A stretch of 64,000 nt of DNA from positions 47,380-111,379 of the forward strand of contig NZ_BOVL01000008.1 of the NCBI RefSeq assembly GCF_019972155.1. Reading direction: 5' to 3'. The position numbers and the translations under genes are program-made. Below are positions 1 through 9,576 of this stretch, piece by piece (positions within the stretch are counted from its first letter, which is position 1; each line of letters opens with the position of its first letter). A model generated the notes under the pieces. It searched no databases, was not told the origin of the DNA, and was given only the letters and a program-made list of their open reading frames with translations. Origin of the DNA: Bradyrhizobium sp. RD5-C2. Lineage in GTDB: Bacteria; Pseudomonadota; Alphaproteobacteria; Rhizobiales; Xanthobacteraceae.

Positions 1-1097
1 GGATTCCATTTCACGCTTTTGAGGTTTTCGGCGATCGTTCGGCCAGTGACGGTCAGGCAATTCCCGTGCAGGTGGCCATTGTCGAGCAGCGTTTTCATCA
101 GCAGCGGAATGCCACCAACTTCAAACATGTCTTTGGCAACATAACGGCCGCCCGGCTTCAAATCCGCGACGTAAGGAGTCTTTTTGAAGATTTCGGCGAC
201 GTCGAACAAATTGAACTTGATGCCGCACTCATGGGCGATCGCCGGTAGGTGCAGCGCAGCATTGGTCGAACCACCTGAGGCTGCAACCACGGCCGCAGCA
301 TTTTCAAGGGCTTCCCGGGTGACGATGTCGCGGGGCCGGATGTTCTTCTCGATCAGCTCCATCACCTTCTCGCCGGCGGCGGCGCAGAAGGCATCGCGGA
401 TCTCGTAAGGCGCCGGAGCCCCAGCCGAATACGGCAGCGCGAGGCCGATCGCCTCGGAGACGGTCGCCATGGTGTTGGCGGTGAACTGGGCGCCGCAGGC
501 GCCGGCCGACGGGCACGCCACCCGTTCGATCTCATCGAGGTCCTCGTCCGACATGGCGCCGACCGAGTGCTTGCCGACCGCCTCGAACATGTCCTGCACG
601 GTGACCGGCTGCCCGCGGAAGTTGCCGGGCAGGATCGAGCCGCCATAGATGAAGATCGACGGCACGTTGAGACGGACCATCGCCATCATCATGCCCGGCA
701 GCGACTTGTCGCAGCCGGCAAGCCCGACCAGCGCATCATAGGAGTGACCGCGGACGGTCAGCTCGACCGAATCGGCGATGCATTCGCGCGACGGCAGCGA
801 CGAGCGCATGCCGTCATGGCCCATCGCGATGCCGTCGGTGACGGTGATGGTGCAAAATTCACGCGGCGTGCCGCCGGCAGACGCCACGCCCTTCTTCACC
901 GCCTGCGCCTGGCGCATCAGCGAAATGTTGCAGGGAGCAGCTTCATTCCAACATGAAGCAACGCCGACAAAGGGTTGATGAATCTGGGTTGTCGTCAGCC
1001 CCATCGCGTAAAGATAGGACCGATGCGGCGCGCGCTGCGGCCCCTCCGTCACGTGACGGCTCGGCAGCCTGCCCTTGATGTTCGTCTTGACGTCCAT
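1..1097 (-). CDS. ilvD: Dihydroxy-acid dehydratase IlvD, 3' end outside window
   Basis: Reading the minus strand from the ATG at 1097 gives 365 codons that run off the left edge. IlvD is an Fe-S enzyme that converts 2,3-dihydroxy acids to 2-oxo acids in valine, isoleucine and leucine synthesis. Seen: an N-terminus of the IlvD type ([20 protein letters not shown]), then [18 protein letters not shown] and [10 protein letters not shown], which carry the cysteines expected to bind the cluster, and the [10 protein letters not shown] block. Only about the first two thirds is present. The start was chosen from the family-like N-terminus; a strong GGAGGA lies about 30 bases upstream, so a slightly longer form is possible. 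Family assignment is firm; the exact start is less so. Confidence 0.93.
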   Translation of the reverse strand, partial: MDVKTNIKGRLPSRHVTEGPQRAPHRSYLYAMGLTTTQIHQPFVGVASCWNEAAPCNISLMRQAQAVKKGVASAGGTPREFCTITVTDGIAMGHDGMRSSLPSRECIADSVELTVRGHSYDALVGLAGCDKSLPGMMMAMVRLNVPSIFIYGGSILPGNFRGQPVTVQDMFEAVGKHSVGAMSDEDLDEIERVACPSAGACGAQFTANTMATVSEAIGLALPYSAGAPAPYEIRDAFCAAAGEKVMELIEKNIRPRDIVTREALENAAAVVAASGGSTNAALHLPAIAHECGIKFNLFDVAEIFKKTPYVADLKPGGRYVAKDMFEVGGIPLLMKTLLDNGHLHGNCLTVTGRTIAENLKSVKWN

Positions 1098-1560
1098 CGC
1101 GACCCTGTTCCCGACGCTCTTTCCTCCAACAAACGCCGGAACCGATCAAAAGTCCCGTCGTCGCGAGCGCTGGCTATTCAGCTAGGTGAATATCCTTTCA
1201 TGTCAGGGTGTGGCCAAAAAGCGGCGCGACTACGGACCGGCTCTGTTTAGGGTTAAATGTCCAGTAACTGTTGCGATGATGCAACAATCGTGGCTCCCGG
1301 GCAACCATGCATTATCGGTCCTTATGGGAACCTGACGGGCGCCTGACCAAATAGCCGTTGAGTTGCCACCTCGCGACGAAATTCGCCCGAGTTGTGAGTA
1401 GATTGCCGCCCTCTCCTAAAGTGACGATCGCGAAGCGCCCCTCGATCGGGCGAGACGGCCGAACCATACACCGAGTTACAACTTCTGATAAGGCGAAACA
1501 TCCTTGCGGGGCTTGCGCGGTCGGGCAACTCAGATGTATGGCGCGCCACACCATCTCCTC
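1098..1560. other. Intergenic, no gene recognised
   Basis: This stretch upstream of ilvD has no reading frame with family-like sequence or a convincing ribosome binding site on either strand. It must hold the ilvD promoter, but I could not pick a clear -35/-10 pair. Confidence 0.5.
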
Positions 1561-1687
1561 TCGTCATTCCGGGGCAGCCCGAAGGGTTGAGCCCGGAATC
1601 CATTGGACCGCAAAACAAGTGGTAAAATGGATTCCGGGCTCTCGCTTCGCGAGCCCTCAGGTGCGCAATTGCGCACCGGGGAATGAC
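1561..1687. repeat. Bradyrhizobium-type palindromic intergenic repeat
   Basis: The ends are inverted copies (CGTCATTCCGG near 1562, CCGGGGAATGACA near 1687). Inside are GAGCCCGGAATCCA and its complement TGGATTCCGGGCTC, a CTCGCTTCGCGAG hairpin tip, and the perfect palindrome GTGCGCAATTGCGCAC. Repeats of this appearance are scattered between genes in Bradyrhizobium and Rhodopseudomonas. It probably forms an extended hairpin in DNA or RNA. Confidence 0.75.
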
Positions 1688-1710
1688 AATGGAGGGAGTT
1701 GGCAGTTCGT

Positions 1711-1812
1711 AAGGGTGGAGCAGCGATGCTCATCAATACGCGTCGAGACACAATGGCTATCGCTTCCGCCTCGCTCTTCGAGCTACGGCGGACAAGGCGC
1801 GCTCCACCCTTC
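1711..1812. repeat. Inverted-ended repeat next to the GGDEF gene stop
   Basis: AAGGGTGGAGC at 1711 and GCTCCACCCTT ending at 1811 are perfect inverted copies bounding about 100 bases that include smaller near-palindromes. The element ends just before the stop of the diguanylate cyclase gene and may act as its transcription end, though there is no T-run. Confidence 0.55.
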
Positions 1813-1819
1813 CTGCAGT

Positions 1820-3442
1820 CTACTCAGCCGCCAACTTCGGCGGCGCCGGAAGCGCCCAGCACTCGACGCGATTCCGGCCGCGCTCCTTGGCCTGGTAGAG
1901 CGCTGCGTCGGCGGCCTTCATCAGGGCGTCTATCCCGGGCATGCTGGTGATGGCCTCGGCAACGCCGATGCTCACCGTGAATGACACCGGCCGATCGTCC
2001 GCCCGCAGCGCCAAGCCTTCCGCCCGCTTGCGAATGCGCTCGGCGACGGTCCGAGCGCGCGACAACGTCGTTTCCGGCAGCAGAACCGCGAACTCCTCGC
2101 CTCCGACACGGCCGACGACGTCGGACTTGCGTTTGCCGCGGGTGCAAATCTCGGCGACGGCCTTGATGGCCTCGTCGCCGGCCGCGTGCCCGAACCGGTC
2201 ATTGATGCTCTTGAAGTAATCGATATCGACCATCAGGACGGAGACGGAGCGATAGTAGCGCTGGAACCGGCTCCACTCCGCATCCAGCGTCGTCAGGAAT
2301 TGCCTGCGGTTGAACAGTCCGGTGAGCGGATCGGTGGTCGCGAGAACTTCGAGCTGTCGCGCGTTACCGACAAGATCGGTGACGTCGACGAAGGTCAGCA
2401 TCCGGCCGCCGTTCGCCATCGTCGAGCAATGGATCCTGATGTTGCGGCCATCAGGCGTCTGGACGTCCCGCTTGTGATCGCCCGCCTTGATCTCCGCAAT
2501 CCGCTTCGCCGGGAAGGCTCTGATCTGTTCCGGCGTCGAGTCCGTCGGGACTGCCCGGCGGCTGCGCGTGAGCAGCGTGACGTATGCCGGATGCCGCGCC
2601 ACCTCCTCCTCGCTCACCTCCCAGAAGTCCCGCATCCTCCGATTGAGGAAAACCACATTGAGATCGCGGTCGAGCAGGACAACGCCGTCCTCCACGTTCT
2701 CGAGCGCGCCGGTCAGCACCTTCAACTTGTCCGATGCGCGCACGATATCGGTCACGGGCGTGTAGCTCACCATCCGGCCGCCGTCGGGCAGCGGCGTGCA
2801 CTGACACCGCACCACATCACCATTGCGAAGCCTGAGATCGATCGGATTTGCGTCGCCGACGCTGACGAGGCGGACGCGTTCGGCAACGTAGGCTTGAAGC
2901 TGCTCAGGCGGCAGCTCATAGGCCATGGTCTTGCAGCCGTGATGCATCAGATCGGTGAAGCTGGGATTGCGGTCAGCCACCGCGTCCGGAAGCTGCCACA
3001 TGTTCCGGAACGCGCGGTTGATGAAGAGGGCTTTCAGCTCCGAGTCCAACAGCAGGATGCCGACCGGGATCTGATCAAGCGCTGAGCGTAGCGCCAGCAT
3101 GTGCCCGCGCAGAATATCGCCGCTGCGCCGCTCAGGCATGGCTGATGGCGCAGGAGCGGCAGGCACGGCAGCGGCAGGCGCGGGAGCGGCCTGCTGCGCC
3201 TCAAACACCAGGCCGAGTTGGCGGTCCGATTGCCACAGCCGCTTGCATGGCCTCACCTGATTGGTGCCGACAATCAAGAGTTGGACCTGGTCGGGAATGC
3301 CAACGACGCTTTCGAGTTCCACGGTCGCGCCGGTATCGGTGAGCTGTCGGACCGTGCAATCGAAGGCCGACCGACCGAAATTGAAGACGATCTTTCCGGC
3401 CAAAAACGTTCGGCCGCGGGAAGCTGACACCTGTCCGGACAT
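1820..3442 (-). CDS. PilZ-PAS-PAS-GGDEF diguanylate cyclase
   Basis: The 540-aa product should make cyclic di-GMP from two GTP. Domains in order are a PilZ-like N-terminus (about 1-85), an Ala/Pro-rich linker, two PAS_7-like sensory domains (about 110-225 and 240-350, both starting near 'DQIPVGILLLD' or 'ENVEDGVVLLD'), and a GGDEF domain (about 370-525). The active-site motif is GGEEF at 447-451. An inhibitory I-site RxxD (RKSD, 438-441) sits at the canonical five-residue distance, so product inhibition is expected. No EAL domain or membrane segment is seen. A PilZ domain ahead of PAS sensors suggests the enzyme may also sense c-di-GMP. It stands alone, about 150 bases downstream of the leucine operon. 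Confidence 0.92.
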   Translation of the reverse strand: MSGQVSASRGRTFLAGKIVFNFGRSAFDCTVRQLTDTGATVELESVVGIPDQVQLLIVGTNQVRPCKRLWQSDRQLGLVFEAQQAAPAPAAAVPAAPAPSAMPERRSGDILRGHMLALRSALDQIPVGILLLDSELKALFINRAFRNMWQLPDAVADRNPSFTDLMHHGCKTMAYELPPEQLQAYVAERVRLVSVGDANPIDLRLRNGDVVRCQCTPLPDGGRMVSYTPVTDIVRASDKLKVLTGALENVEDGVVLLDRDLNVVFLNRRMRDFWEVSEEEVARHPAYVTLLTRSRRAVPTDSTPEQIRAFPAKRIAEIKAGDHKRDVQTPDGRNIRIHCSTMANGGRMLTFVDVTDLVGNARQLEVLATTDPLTGLFNRRQFLTTLDAEWSRFQRYYRSVSVLMVDIDYFKSINDRFGHAAGDEAIKAVAEICTRGKRKSDVVGRVGGEEFAVLLPETTLSRARTVAERIRKRAEGLALRADDRPVSFTVSIGVAEAITSMPGIDALMKAADAALYQAKERGRNRVECWALPAPPKLAAE

Positions 3443-3595
3443 GGCGCACCTGGAGCAATTGCGAGCCCCGTCACCTCAGCATGTTTGAGTCACCAAGCCA
3501 TGAACGCTTTCGAGGCGTTTTGAGCAGCAGCTGTACGGTGTGCGCCGCAAAAACGGGTTCCATCCCGCTGTTCCTGGAACCCGAGCGGTCGAGGA

Positions 3596-4510
3596 CTACG
3601 ATCCGCTGAGGCGCTTCTGCTTCGCGTTCAACGCAGAGGCGACGCGGCTGACCGGCGGGCGGCCGAGCAAGCCGGCGACCTCGTTCGTCGTGGCCAGCAG
3701 CTTCTCCATGTCGATACCGGTTTTCACGCCCATGCCTTCGAGCATGTAGACGACATCCTCCGTTGCGACGTTGCCGGTGGCGCCGGGCGCATAGGGGCAG
3801 CCGCCGAGGCCGCCGGCGGCGGAATCGATGACGCGCACGCCCTCCTCCATGCCGGCATAGAGATTGGCGAGCGCCTGGCCGTAGGTGTCGTGGAAGTGCA
3901 TCGCGAGATTGGCGACCGGCAACTCGGCGCCGACCGCGCGCAGCATCTCCTTGGCCTTCAGCGGCGTGCCGACACCGATGGTGTCGCCGAGCGAGATCTC
4001 GTAGCAGCCGAGATCCCACAGCGTCATCGCGAGGTCGGCGACCGCCTTCGGCTTGATCTCGCCGTCGAACGGACAGCCGAGCACGCAGGAGATGTAGCCG
4101 CGCACCTTGACGCCATCGGCCTTGGCACGCGCCAGCACCGGCTTGAAGCGCTCGATCGACTCCGCGATCGAGCAATTGATGTTGGCGCGCGAGAACCCTT
4201 CGGACGCCGCCGCGAACACCGAGACGACCTGCGCACCGGCCGCGCGCGCGGCGTCATAGCCCTTCTCGTTCGGCACCAGTACGTGGAATTCGGCGTCCTT
4301 GACGTGACTGACGCCGCGCAGCACCTGATCGGAGCTTGCCATCTGCGGGATCGCCTTGGGCGACACGAAGGCGCCGACCTCGACGGTGTTGAGCCCTGCC
4401 GCCACCAGCGCCTCGATGAAGGCAATACGCGCCTCGACGCTAACCGACGTCTTCTCGTTTTGCAGGCCGTCGCGCGGCCCCATCTCGACGATCCGGATCT
4501 GATCGGTCAT
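3596..4510 (-). CDS. mvaB: Hydroxymethylglutaryl-CoA lyase
   Basis: This 304-aa enzyme cleaves HMG-CoA to acetoacetate and acetyl-CoA, the last step of leucine degradation. Family motifs visible are the N-terminal VEMGPRDGLQNE, the metal-binding HFHDTYG, and the glycine/cysteine loop GGLGGCPYAPGATGN that holds the catalytic Cys. Length is normal for the bacterial family. The start codon overlaps the stop of the upstream carboxylase gene as ATGA, so translation is probably coupled. It is the last gene of the ivd-mccB-mccA operon. Confidence 0.96.
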   Translation of the reverse strand: MTDQIRIVEMGPRDGLQNEKTSVSVEARIAFIEALVAAGLNTVEVGAFVSPKAIPQMASSDQVLRGVSHVKDAEFHVLVPNEKGYDAARAAGAQVVSVFAAASEGFSRANINCSIAESIERFKPVLARAKADGVKVRGYISCVLGCPFDGEIKPKAVADLAMTLWDLGCYEISLGDTIGVGTPLKAKEMLRAVGAELPVANLAMHFHDTYGQALANLYAGMEEGVRVIDSAAGGLGGCPYAPGATGNVATEDVVYMLEGMGVKTGIDMEKLLATTNEVAGLLGRPPVSRVASALNAKQKRLSGS

Positions 4511-6516
4511 GACGCGGCCGCAGGCTCGACTTCGGCAAGCTCGACGCCCTCGCCGACGATGTCACCGACCCTGCATTTGAGCTTCTTCAACACACCGGCA
4601 TAGGGCGCGCGCAGGGTCTGCTCCATCTTCATCACTTCAAGCGTGAGGATCGGCGCGCCCTTCTCCAGCGTCGCGCCCTCCTCGGCCAGCAGCGCGACCA
4701 CGGTGCCCGGCAACGGCGCCACGATCTTGTCCTCGCCGACCTGCTCCTCGCTCTCGCCGCCGAACGGATCGACCCAGTGCAGGTCGAAACGGCCGTTGCG
4801 GGTGCGCAAGTAAAGCTCGTGGCCCTCGATGACGGATGCGACGCGCGACTTGAGGCCGTCGAGCGTCAAGTCGAAGCCATCCTCGCCGGCTGACGCGATG
4901 GCAAAGACAAGCTCGCGCCCGCCGACCGACAGCGTCATCGGTCCGTGGCCATAATGAAGCGTAATCGTGTGCGGCGGCTCGTGGCCCTGCCGGAACGAAA
5001 ACACCCGCTGGCGACGCCCGACCGGCATCCAGCCGAAGGCCTGCCAGGGCGAATTCGCCTCGCGCCGCGCCGCCTTCTGCTCGTCGTTGACGATCGCAGC
5101 CACCGCCGCGCACAGCTCGAACTCGCCGGCCGCACCGGCGCCCGAAGTCAGGTTCTTCAGCTCGCGCTCGATGAAGCCGGTATCGATCGCATTGGCGCGG
5201 GTCGCCGGATGCGTCACCAGCGCCGACAGGAACGGGATGTTGGTGACGATGCCGCGGACATCGGTCTGTTCCAGCCCGCGATTGAGCTTCTCGATCGCGC
5301 CTTCGCGCGTCGGCGCCCAGGCGATCACCTTGGCGAGCATCGCGTCGTAATACGGTGAGACGGTGTCGCCACTGCGATAACCGCTATCGATGCGCAGGCC
5401 GTCGCCTTCCGGCGGCGTCCGCCAGGTCTTGATGCGGCCGACCGAGGGCATGAAGTTCTTCTGCGGATTTTCCGCGTAGACACGGGCCTCGATGGCGTGG
5501 CCATTGAGCTTGATCTCGTCCTGCTTCAGCGGCAGCGCCTCGCCGAAGGCAACGCGCAGCTGCCACTCGACGAGATCGACGCCGGTGATCAGCTCGGTGA
5601 CGGGATGCTCGACCTGCAGGCGGGTGTTCATCTCGATGAAGAACACATCCTTTCCGTCGGAGACGAACTCGATAGTGCCGGCGCCGACATAGTTGACCGC
5701 GCCGGCCGCCTTGCGGGCGGCCTCGCAAACCGCCTCGCGCTGCGCGGCGTTGAGCGTCGGCGACGGCGCTTCCTCGATCACCTTCTGGTGCCGGCGTTGC
5801 AGCGTGCATTCGCGCTCCCACAGCGAGAGCAGATTGCCGTGGCTGTCGCCGATGATCTGCACCTCGATGTGGCGCGGGTTCTGCACGTATTTCTCGATCA
5901 GCATGCGGTCGTCGCCGAACGCCGCCTTGGCCTCGCGCTTGGCGCTGGTGATCGCGGCCGACAGCTCCGCCGCCGCATTGACCACGCGCATGCCGCGGCC
6001 GCCGCCGCCGGCCGACGCTTTCACCAGCACCGGGAAGCCGATCCGGTTGGCGGCCTCGGCCAAGATCGCCTCGTCCTGCGCCTCGCCGTGATAGCCGGGC
6101 ACCAGCGGCACGCCGGCCTTCTCCATCAGCGCCTTCGATCCGGACTTAGCGCCCATCGCGGTCATCATCGCGGCGGTCGGGCCGACGAACACCAGGCCGG
6201 CATCGAGGCAGGCCTGCGCGAACTCGGCATTTTCGGACAGGAAACCGTAGCCGGGATGCACCGCCTCGGCACCGGTCTGTTTTGCGGCCGCGATCACGCG
6301 CTCGATGTTGAGATAGCTGTCGCGCGCCCGCGCGGGTCCGAGCAGCACCGCCTCGTCCGCGAGTGCGACATGCATCGCATCGCGATCGGCTTCGGAATAG
6401 ACTGCCACGGTGCGCAGCCCCATGGCGCGCGCCGAGCGGATGACGCGGCAGGCGATCTCGCCGCGGTTGGCGATCAGAAGCGTGCGGAAACGCCGGTAGA
6501 GTTTTGAGCGGTCCAT
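4507..6516 (-). CDS. mccA: Methylcrotonyl-CoA carboxylase, biotin-carrying alpha subunit
   Basis: The 669-aa subunit carboxylates its own biotin with ATP and bicarbonate for the carboxylation of 3-methylcrotonyl-CoA. Order: biotin carboxylase N-domain (LIANRGEIACRV near residue 15), ATP-grasp domain with the glycine-rich KASAGGGGRGM, biotin carboxylase C-domain (EMNTRLQVEHPVTE), a linker domain, and a C-terminal biotinyl domain with EVMKMEQ. The biotinylated lysine would be K630. The start at 6516 (MDRSKLYRR) fits the family; the frame stays open further upstream but overlaps mccB there. Only two bases separate it from the mccB stop. The reading VMKM instead of the usual AMKM is a mild variation. 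Confidence 0.95.
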   Translation of the reverse strand: MDRSKLYRRFRTLLIANRGEIACRVIRSARAMGLRTVAVYSEADRDAMHVALADEAVLLGPARARDSYLNIERVIAAAKQTGAEAVHPGYGFLSENAEFAQACLDAGLVFVGPTAAMMTAMGAKSGSKALMEKAGVPLVPGYHGEAQDEAILAEAANRIGFPVLVKASAGGGGRGMRVVNAAAELSAAITSAKREAKAAFGDDRMLIEKYVQNPRHIEVQIIGDSHGNLLSLWERECTLQRRHQKVIEEAPSPTLNAAQREAVCEAARKAAGAVNYVGAGTIEFVSDGKDVFFIEMNTRLQVEHPVTELITGVDLVEWQLRVAFGEALPLKQDEIKLNGHAIEARVYAENPQKNFMPSVGRIKTWRTPPEGDGLRIDSGYRSGDTVSPYYDAMLAKVIAWAPTREGAIEKLNRGLEQTDVRGIVTNIPFLSALVTHPATRANAIDTGFIERELKNLTSGAGAAGEFELCAAVAAIVNDEQKAARREANSPWQAFGWMPVGRRQRVFSFRQGHEPPHTITLHYGHGPMTLSVGGRELVFAIASAGEDGFDLTLDGLKSRVASVIEGHELYLRTRNGRFDLHWVDPFGGESEEQVGEDKIVAPLPGTVVALLAEEGATLEKGAPILTLEVMKMEQTLRAPYAGVLKKLKCRVGDIVGEGVELAEVEPAAAS

Positions 6517-6518
6517 GA

Positions 6519-8123
6519 TCACATCCTGAACAGGCCGAATTTCGTCGGCTCGATCGGCGCATTGGCCGCGGCCGACAGGCCGAGCCCGAGCACCAGGCGG
6601 GTGTCGGCGGGATCGATCACGCCGTCGTCCCAGAGCCGCGCCGTGGCGTAATAGGGATTGCCTTGCTTCTCGTATTGCGCGCGGATCGGCTCGCGGAATT
6701 TGTCTTCCTCTTCCGCCGACCAGCTCTCGCCCTTGGCCTCGATGCCGTCGCGCCGCACTTGACTGAGCACCATCGAGGCCTGCTCGCCGCCCATCACCGA
6801 GATGCGGGCGTTCGGCCACAGCCAGAGGAAGCGCGGGCTGTAGGCGCGGCCGCACATGCCGTAATTGCCGGCGCCGTAGGAGCCGCCGATCACGACGGTG
6901 AATTTCGGCACGCCGGCGGTCGCAACCGCCGTTACCAGCTTGGCGCCGTCGCGCGCGATGCCGCCCGCCTCGTATTTCTTGCCGACCATGAAGCCGGTGA
7001 TGTTCTGCAGGAACACCAGGGGAATGCCGCGCTGGCAGCACAGCTCGATGAAATGCGCGCCCTTCAGCGAGCTCTCGCTGAACAGGATGCCGTTGTTGGC
7101 GATGATGCCGACCGGATAGCCCCAGATATGGGCGAAGCCGCAGATCAGCGTGGTGCCGTAGAGCTTCTTGAATTCGTCGAACTCGGAGCCGTCGACGATC
7201 CGCGCGATGATGTCGTGCACGTCGAACGGCTTGCGGCCGTCGGCGGAGACCACGCCGTAGATCTCTTCGGCGGGAAACAGCGGCTCCTGGACGGTGCGCA
7301 TGTTGAGCGGCGCCTTCGTGGGCTGCTTCAGCGTGCCGACGATGCGCCGTGCGATCCCGATCGCGTGCGCATCGTTCTGCGCGTAGTGGTCGGTCACGCC
7401 CGACTGCCGGGAGTGGACGTCGGCGCCGCCGAGCTCTTCAGCGGTGACGACCTCGCCGGTCGCAGCCTTCACCAGCGGCGGGCCGCCGAGGAAGATCGTG
7501 CCTTGGTTGCGCACGATGATGCTCTCGTCGGACATCGCAGGCACATAGGCGCCGCCCGCGGTGCAGGAGCCCATCACGATCGCGATCTGTGGGATGCCCT
7601 GCGACGACATCTGCGCCTGATTGTAGAAGATGCGGCCGAAATGCCGCTCGTCGGGAAAGATCTCGTCCTGCAGCGGCAGGAAGGCGCCGCCGGAATCCAC
7701 CATGTAGACGCAGGGCAGATTGTTCTGCCGCGCGATGTCCTGGGCACGCAGATGCTTCTTCACCGTCAGCGGGTAGTAGGTGCCGCCCTTGATGGTGGCG
7801 TCATTGGCGACGATGATGCATTCGCGCCCCGAGATGCGTCCGACGCCGGTGATGACGCTCGCCGAATGGACGTCGCCGCCGTACAGCCCGTTGGCGGCGA
7901 GCGGCGACAGTTCGAGGAATGCGGTGCCGGGGTCGACCAGGAGATCGACGCGATCGCGCGCCAGCATCTTGCCGCGCGAGGTGTGCCGCTTGCGCGAGGT
8001 CTCGCCGCCGCCGCCGGCCACCTGCTTGAGCTTGTCGCGGAGCTCCGCGACCAGGCTGCGCATCACATCGGCATTGCGGGCGAATTCAGAAGATGTGGGA
8101 TCGATCGTCGAATGAAGCGGCAT
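6519..8123 (-). CDS. mccB: Methylcrotonyl-CoA carboxylase, carboxyltransferase beta subunit
   Basis: The 534-aa subunit moves the carboxyl group from biotin to 3-methylcrotonyl-CoA. The two crotonase-fold halves are clear: the N-half has [16 protein letters not shown] and the C-half has [14 protein letters not shown] followed by [20 protein letters not shown], an arrangement typical of MCC beta rather than propionyl-CoA carboxylase. Length is as expected. It lies 88 bases downstream of ivd and just upstream of mccA, so the two subunits are made from one transcript. Confidence 0.96.
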   Translation of the reverse strand: MPLHSTIDPTSSEFARNADVMRSLVAELRDKLKQVAGGGGETSRKRHTSRGKMLARDRVDLLVDPGTAFLELSPLAANGLYGGDVHSASVITGVGRISGRECIIVANDATIKGGTYYPLTVKKHLRAQDIARQNNLPCVYMVDSGGAFLPLQDEIFPDERHFGRIFYNQAQMSSQGIPQIAIVMGSCTAGGAYVPAMSDESIIVRNQGTIFLGGPPLVKAATGEVVTAEELGGADVHSRQSGVTDHYAQNDAHAIGIARRIVGTLKQPTKAPLNMRTVQEPLFPAEEIYGVVSADGRKPFDVHDIIARIVDGSEFDEFKKLYGTTLICGFAHIWGYPVGIIANNGILFSESSLKGAHFIELCCQRGIPLVFLQNITGFMVGKKYEAGGIARDGAKLVTAVATAGVPKFTVVIGGSYGAGNYGMCGRAYSPRFLWLWPNARISVMGGEQASMVLSQVRRDGIEAKGESWSAEEEDKFREPIRAQYEKQGNPYYATARLWDDGVIDPADTRLVLGLGLSAAANAPIEPTKFGLFRM

Positions 8124-8211
8124 CGCTGTTGCACGTTTCGTTGGAGGAGCCGACAGAATTTAGGGAAAGAAAGCCGGCCGCCGCGCCGGGGCGCGACAGC
8201 GGTTAAGCAGC

Positions 8212-9384
8212 TCAAGCTGTCTTCGCGAATAGCTCGCGGCCGATCAGCATGCGGCGGATCTCGCTGGTGCCGGCGCCGATCTCGTAGAGTTTTGCATCGC
8301 GCAGCAACCGGCCGGTCGGATAGTCGTTGATGTAGCCGTTGCCGCCCAGGAGCTGGATCGCATCCAGCGCGCATTGGGTAGCCTTCTCCGCGGCATAGAG
8401 GATGGCGCCGGCGGCATCCTCGCGCGTGGTCTCGCCGCGATCGCAGGCCTTCGCCACCGCGTAAACATAGGCGCGCGAGGCGTTCATCGTGGTGTACATG
8501 TCGGCGATCTTTCCCTGCACCAGCTGGAACGAGCCGATCGGCTCGCCGAACTGCTTGCGCTCGTGAACATAGGGCAGCACGACGTCCATGCAGGCCTGCA
8601 TGATGCCGATCGGTCCCGCCGCCAGCACCGCGCGCTCATAGTCGAGACCACTCATCAGCACGTTGACGCCGCGGCCGACCTCACTCAGAACGTTCTCCTC
8701 CGGCACCTCGCAATCCTCGAACACCAGCTCGCAAGTGTCGGAGCCGCGCATGCCGAGCTTGTCGAGCTTCTGCGCGGTGGAGAATCCCTTCATACCCTTC
8801 TCGATGATGAAGGCGGTGATGCCGCGCGGGCCGGCATTGGCATCGGTCCTGGCGTAGACCACCAGCGTCTCGGCGTGGGGACCGTTGGTGATCCACATCT
8901 TGCTGCCGTTGAGTACGAAGCGGTCGCCCTTCTTCTCGGCGCGGGTCTTCATCGAGACCACGTCGGAGCCGGCGGAGGGCTCCGACATCGCCAGCGATCC
9001 GACATGCTCGCCGGAGATCAGCTTGGGCAGATATTTGCGCTTCTGCGCCTCGTTGCCGTTGCGGCGGATCTGGTTGACGCAGAGGTTGGAATGCGCGCCG
9101 TAGGCCAGTCCGATCGACGCCGAAGCGCGCGAGATCTCCTCGACCGCGATGCAATGCTCGAGGTAGCCGAGGCCCGAGCCCCCGTACTCCTCCTCGACGG
9201 TGATGCCGTGCAGGCCGAGCGCGCCGATCTTCGGCCAGAGGTCGCGCGGAAAAGTGTTGGAGCGATCGATCTCGGCGGCGCGCGGCGCGATCTCGTTGGT
9301 CGAGAAATCATGCACCGTCTCGCGGATCGCATCCGCGGTCTCACCAAGGTCGAAATTGAAGATTGCCGCCCGGTTCGAGGCCAT
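8212..9384 (-). CDS. ivd: Isovaleryl-CoA dehydrogenase
   Basis: This 390-aa FAD enzyme of the acyl-CoA dehydrogenase family oxidises isovaleryl-CoA to 3-methylcrotonyl-CoA. Visible: the FAD/substrate block [19 protein letters not shown], the isovaleryl-specific catalytic segment [12 protein letters not shown] (Glu as base), and the C-terminal [20 protein letters not shown] with [12 protein letters not shown]. The start at 9384 (MASNRA) was chosen because GGGAGGG precedes it; a longer form from 9405 is possible. It is the first gene of the leucine operon, and its predicted promoter overlaps an operator-like site. Confidence 0.95.
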   Translation of the reverse strand: MASNRAAIFNFDLGETADAIRETVHDFSTNEIAPRAAEIDRSNTFPRDLWPKIGALGLHGITVEEEYGGSGLGYLEHCIAVEEISRASASIGLAYGAHSNLCVNQIRRNGNEAQKRKYLPKLISGEHVGSLAMSEPSAGSDVVSMKTRAEKKGDRFVLNGSKMWITNGPHAETLVVYARTDANAGPRGITAFIIEKGMKGFSTAQKLDKLGMRGSDTCELVFEDCEVPEENVLSEVGRGVNVLMSGLDYERAVLAAGPIGIMQACMDVVLPYVHERKQFGEPIGSFQLVQGKIADMYTTMNASRAYVYAVAKACDRGETTREDAAGAILYAAEKATQCALDAIQLLGGNGYINDYPTGRLLRDAKLYEIGAGTSEIRRMLIGRELFAKTA

Positions 9385-9414
9385 GATCCCTCCCATGAGA
9401 TTCATCTTGCAATT

Positions 9415-9447
9415 AAACGATCATACGTTTTTTTCTTGGCTTCGCAA
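9415..9447 (-). promoter_or_regulatory. ivd promoter with overlapping operator-like palindrome
   Basis: On the minus strand TTGCGA (9442-9447) and TATGAT (9420-9425) are separated by 16 bases, a good sigma-70 pair. The -10 lies inside AAACGATCATACGTTT (9415-9430), an inverted repeat AAACG-N6-CGTTT. A repressor bound here would block ivd. The divergent TetR gene product is the obvious candidate; this is inference. Confidence 0.6.
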
Positions 9448-9469
9448 GCAACCGTGCTATGGTTTGCAT

Positions 9470-9507
9470 ATGAAATCCGCAGTTCATTGAATTTACTGGG
9501 ATTTCAT
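9470..9507. repeat. Inverted repeat in ivd-tetR intergenic region
   Basis: ATGAAATCC (9470-9478) and GGATTTCAT (9499-9507) are perfect inverted copies with a 20-base spacer, lying between the two divergent promoters. It may be a further regulator site or a hairpin. Confidence 0.4.
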
Positions 9508-9528
9508 GCGATATACATACGGTCGTTT
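9487..9528 (+). promoter_or_regulatory. tetR promoter with second operator-like site
   Basis: TTGAAT (9487-9492) and TATACA (9512-9517) form a possible promoter, with a long 19-base spacer. The -10 overlaps ATACATACGGTCGTTT (9513-9528). Its complement matches the ivd-side site at 12 of 16 positions (consensus AAACGAYCRTAYGTWT), so the TetR protein may repress both itself and the leucine operon. Confidence 0.5.
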
Positions 9529-9576
9529 GCTTGTTTCCGGCACTCCCTGGCAAGCCAACATCCCTCCGAGGCCCTG

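Noticed and set aside
6663..8330. A 555-codon plus-strand frame
   Set aside because: It is a GC-driven shadow of mccB, which has clear catalytic motifs on the other strand.
8374..9576. Long open plus-strand frame upstream of the TetR gene
   Set aside because: It is antisense to ivd and its translation is His/Arg/Leu-rich with no family features; only the part from 9577 is real.
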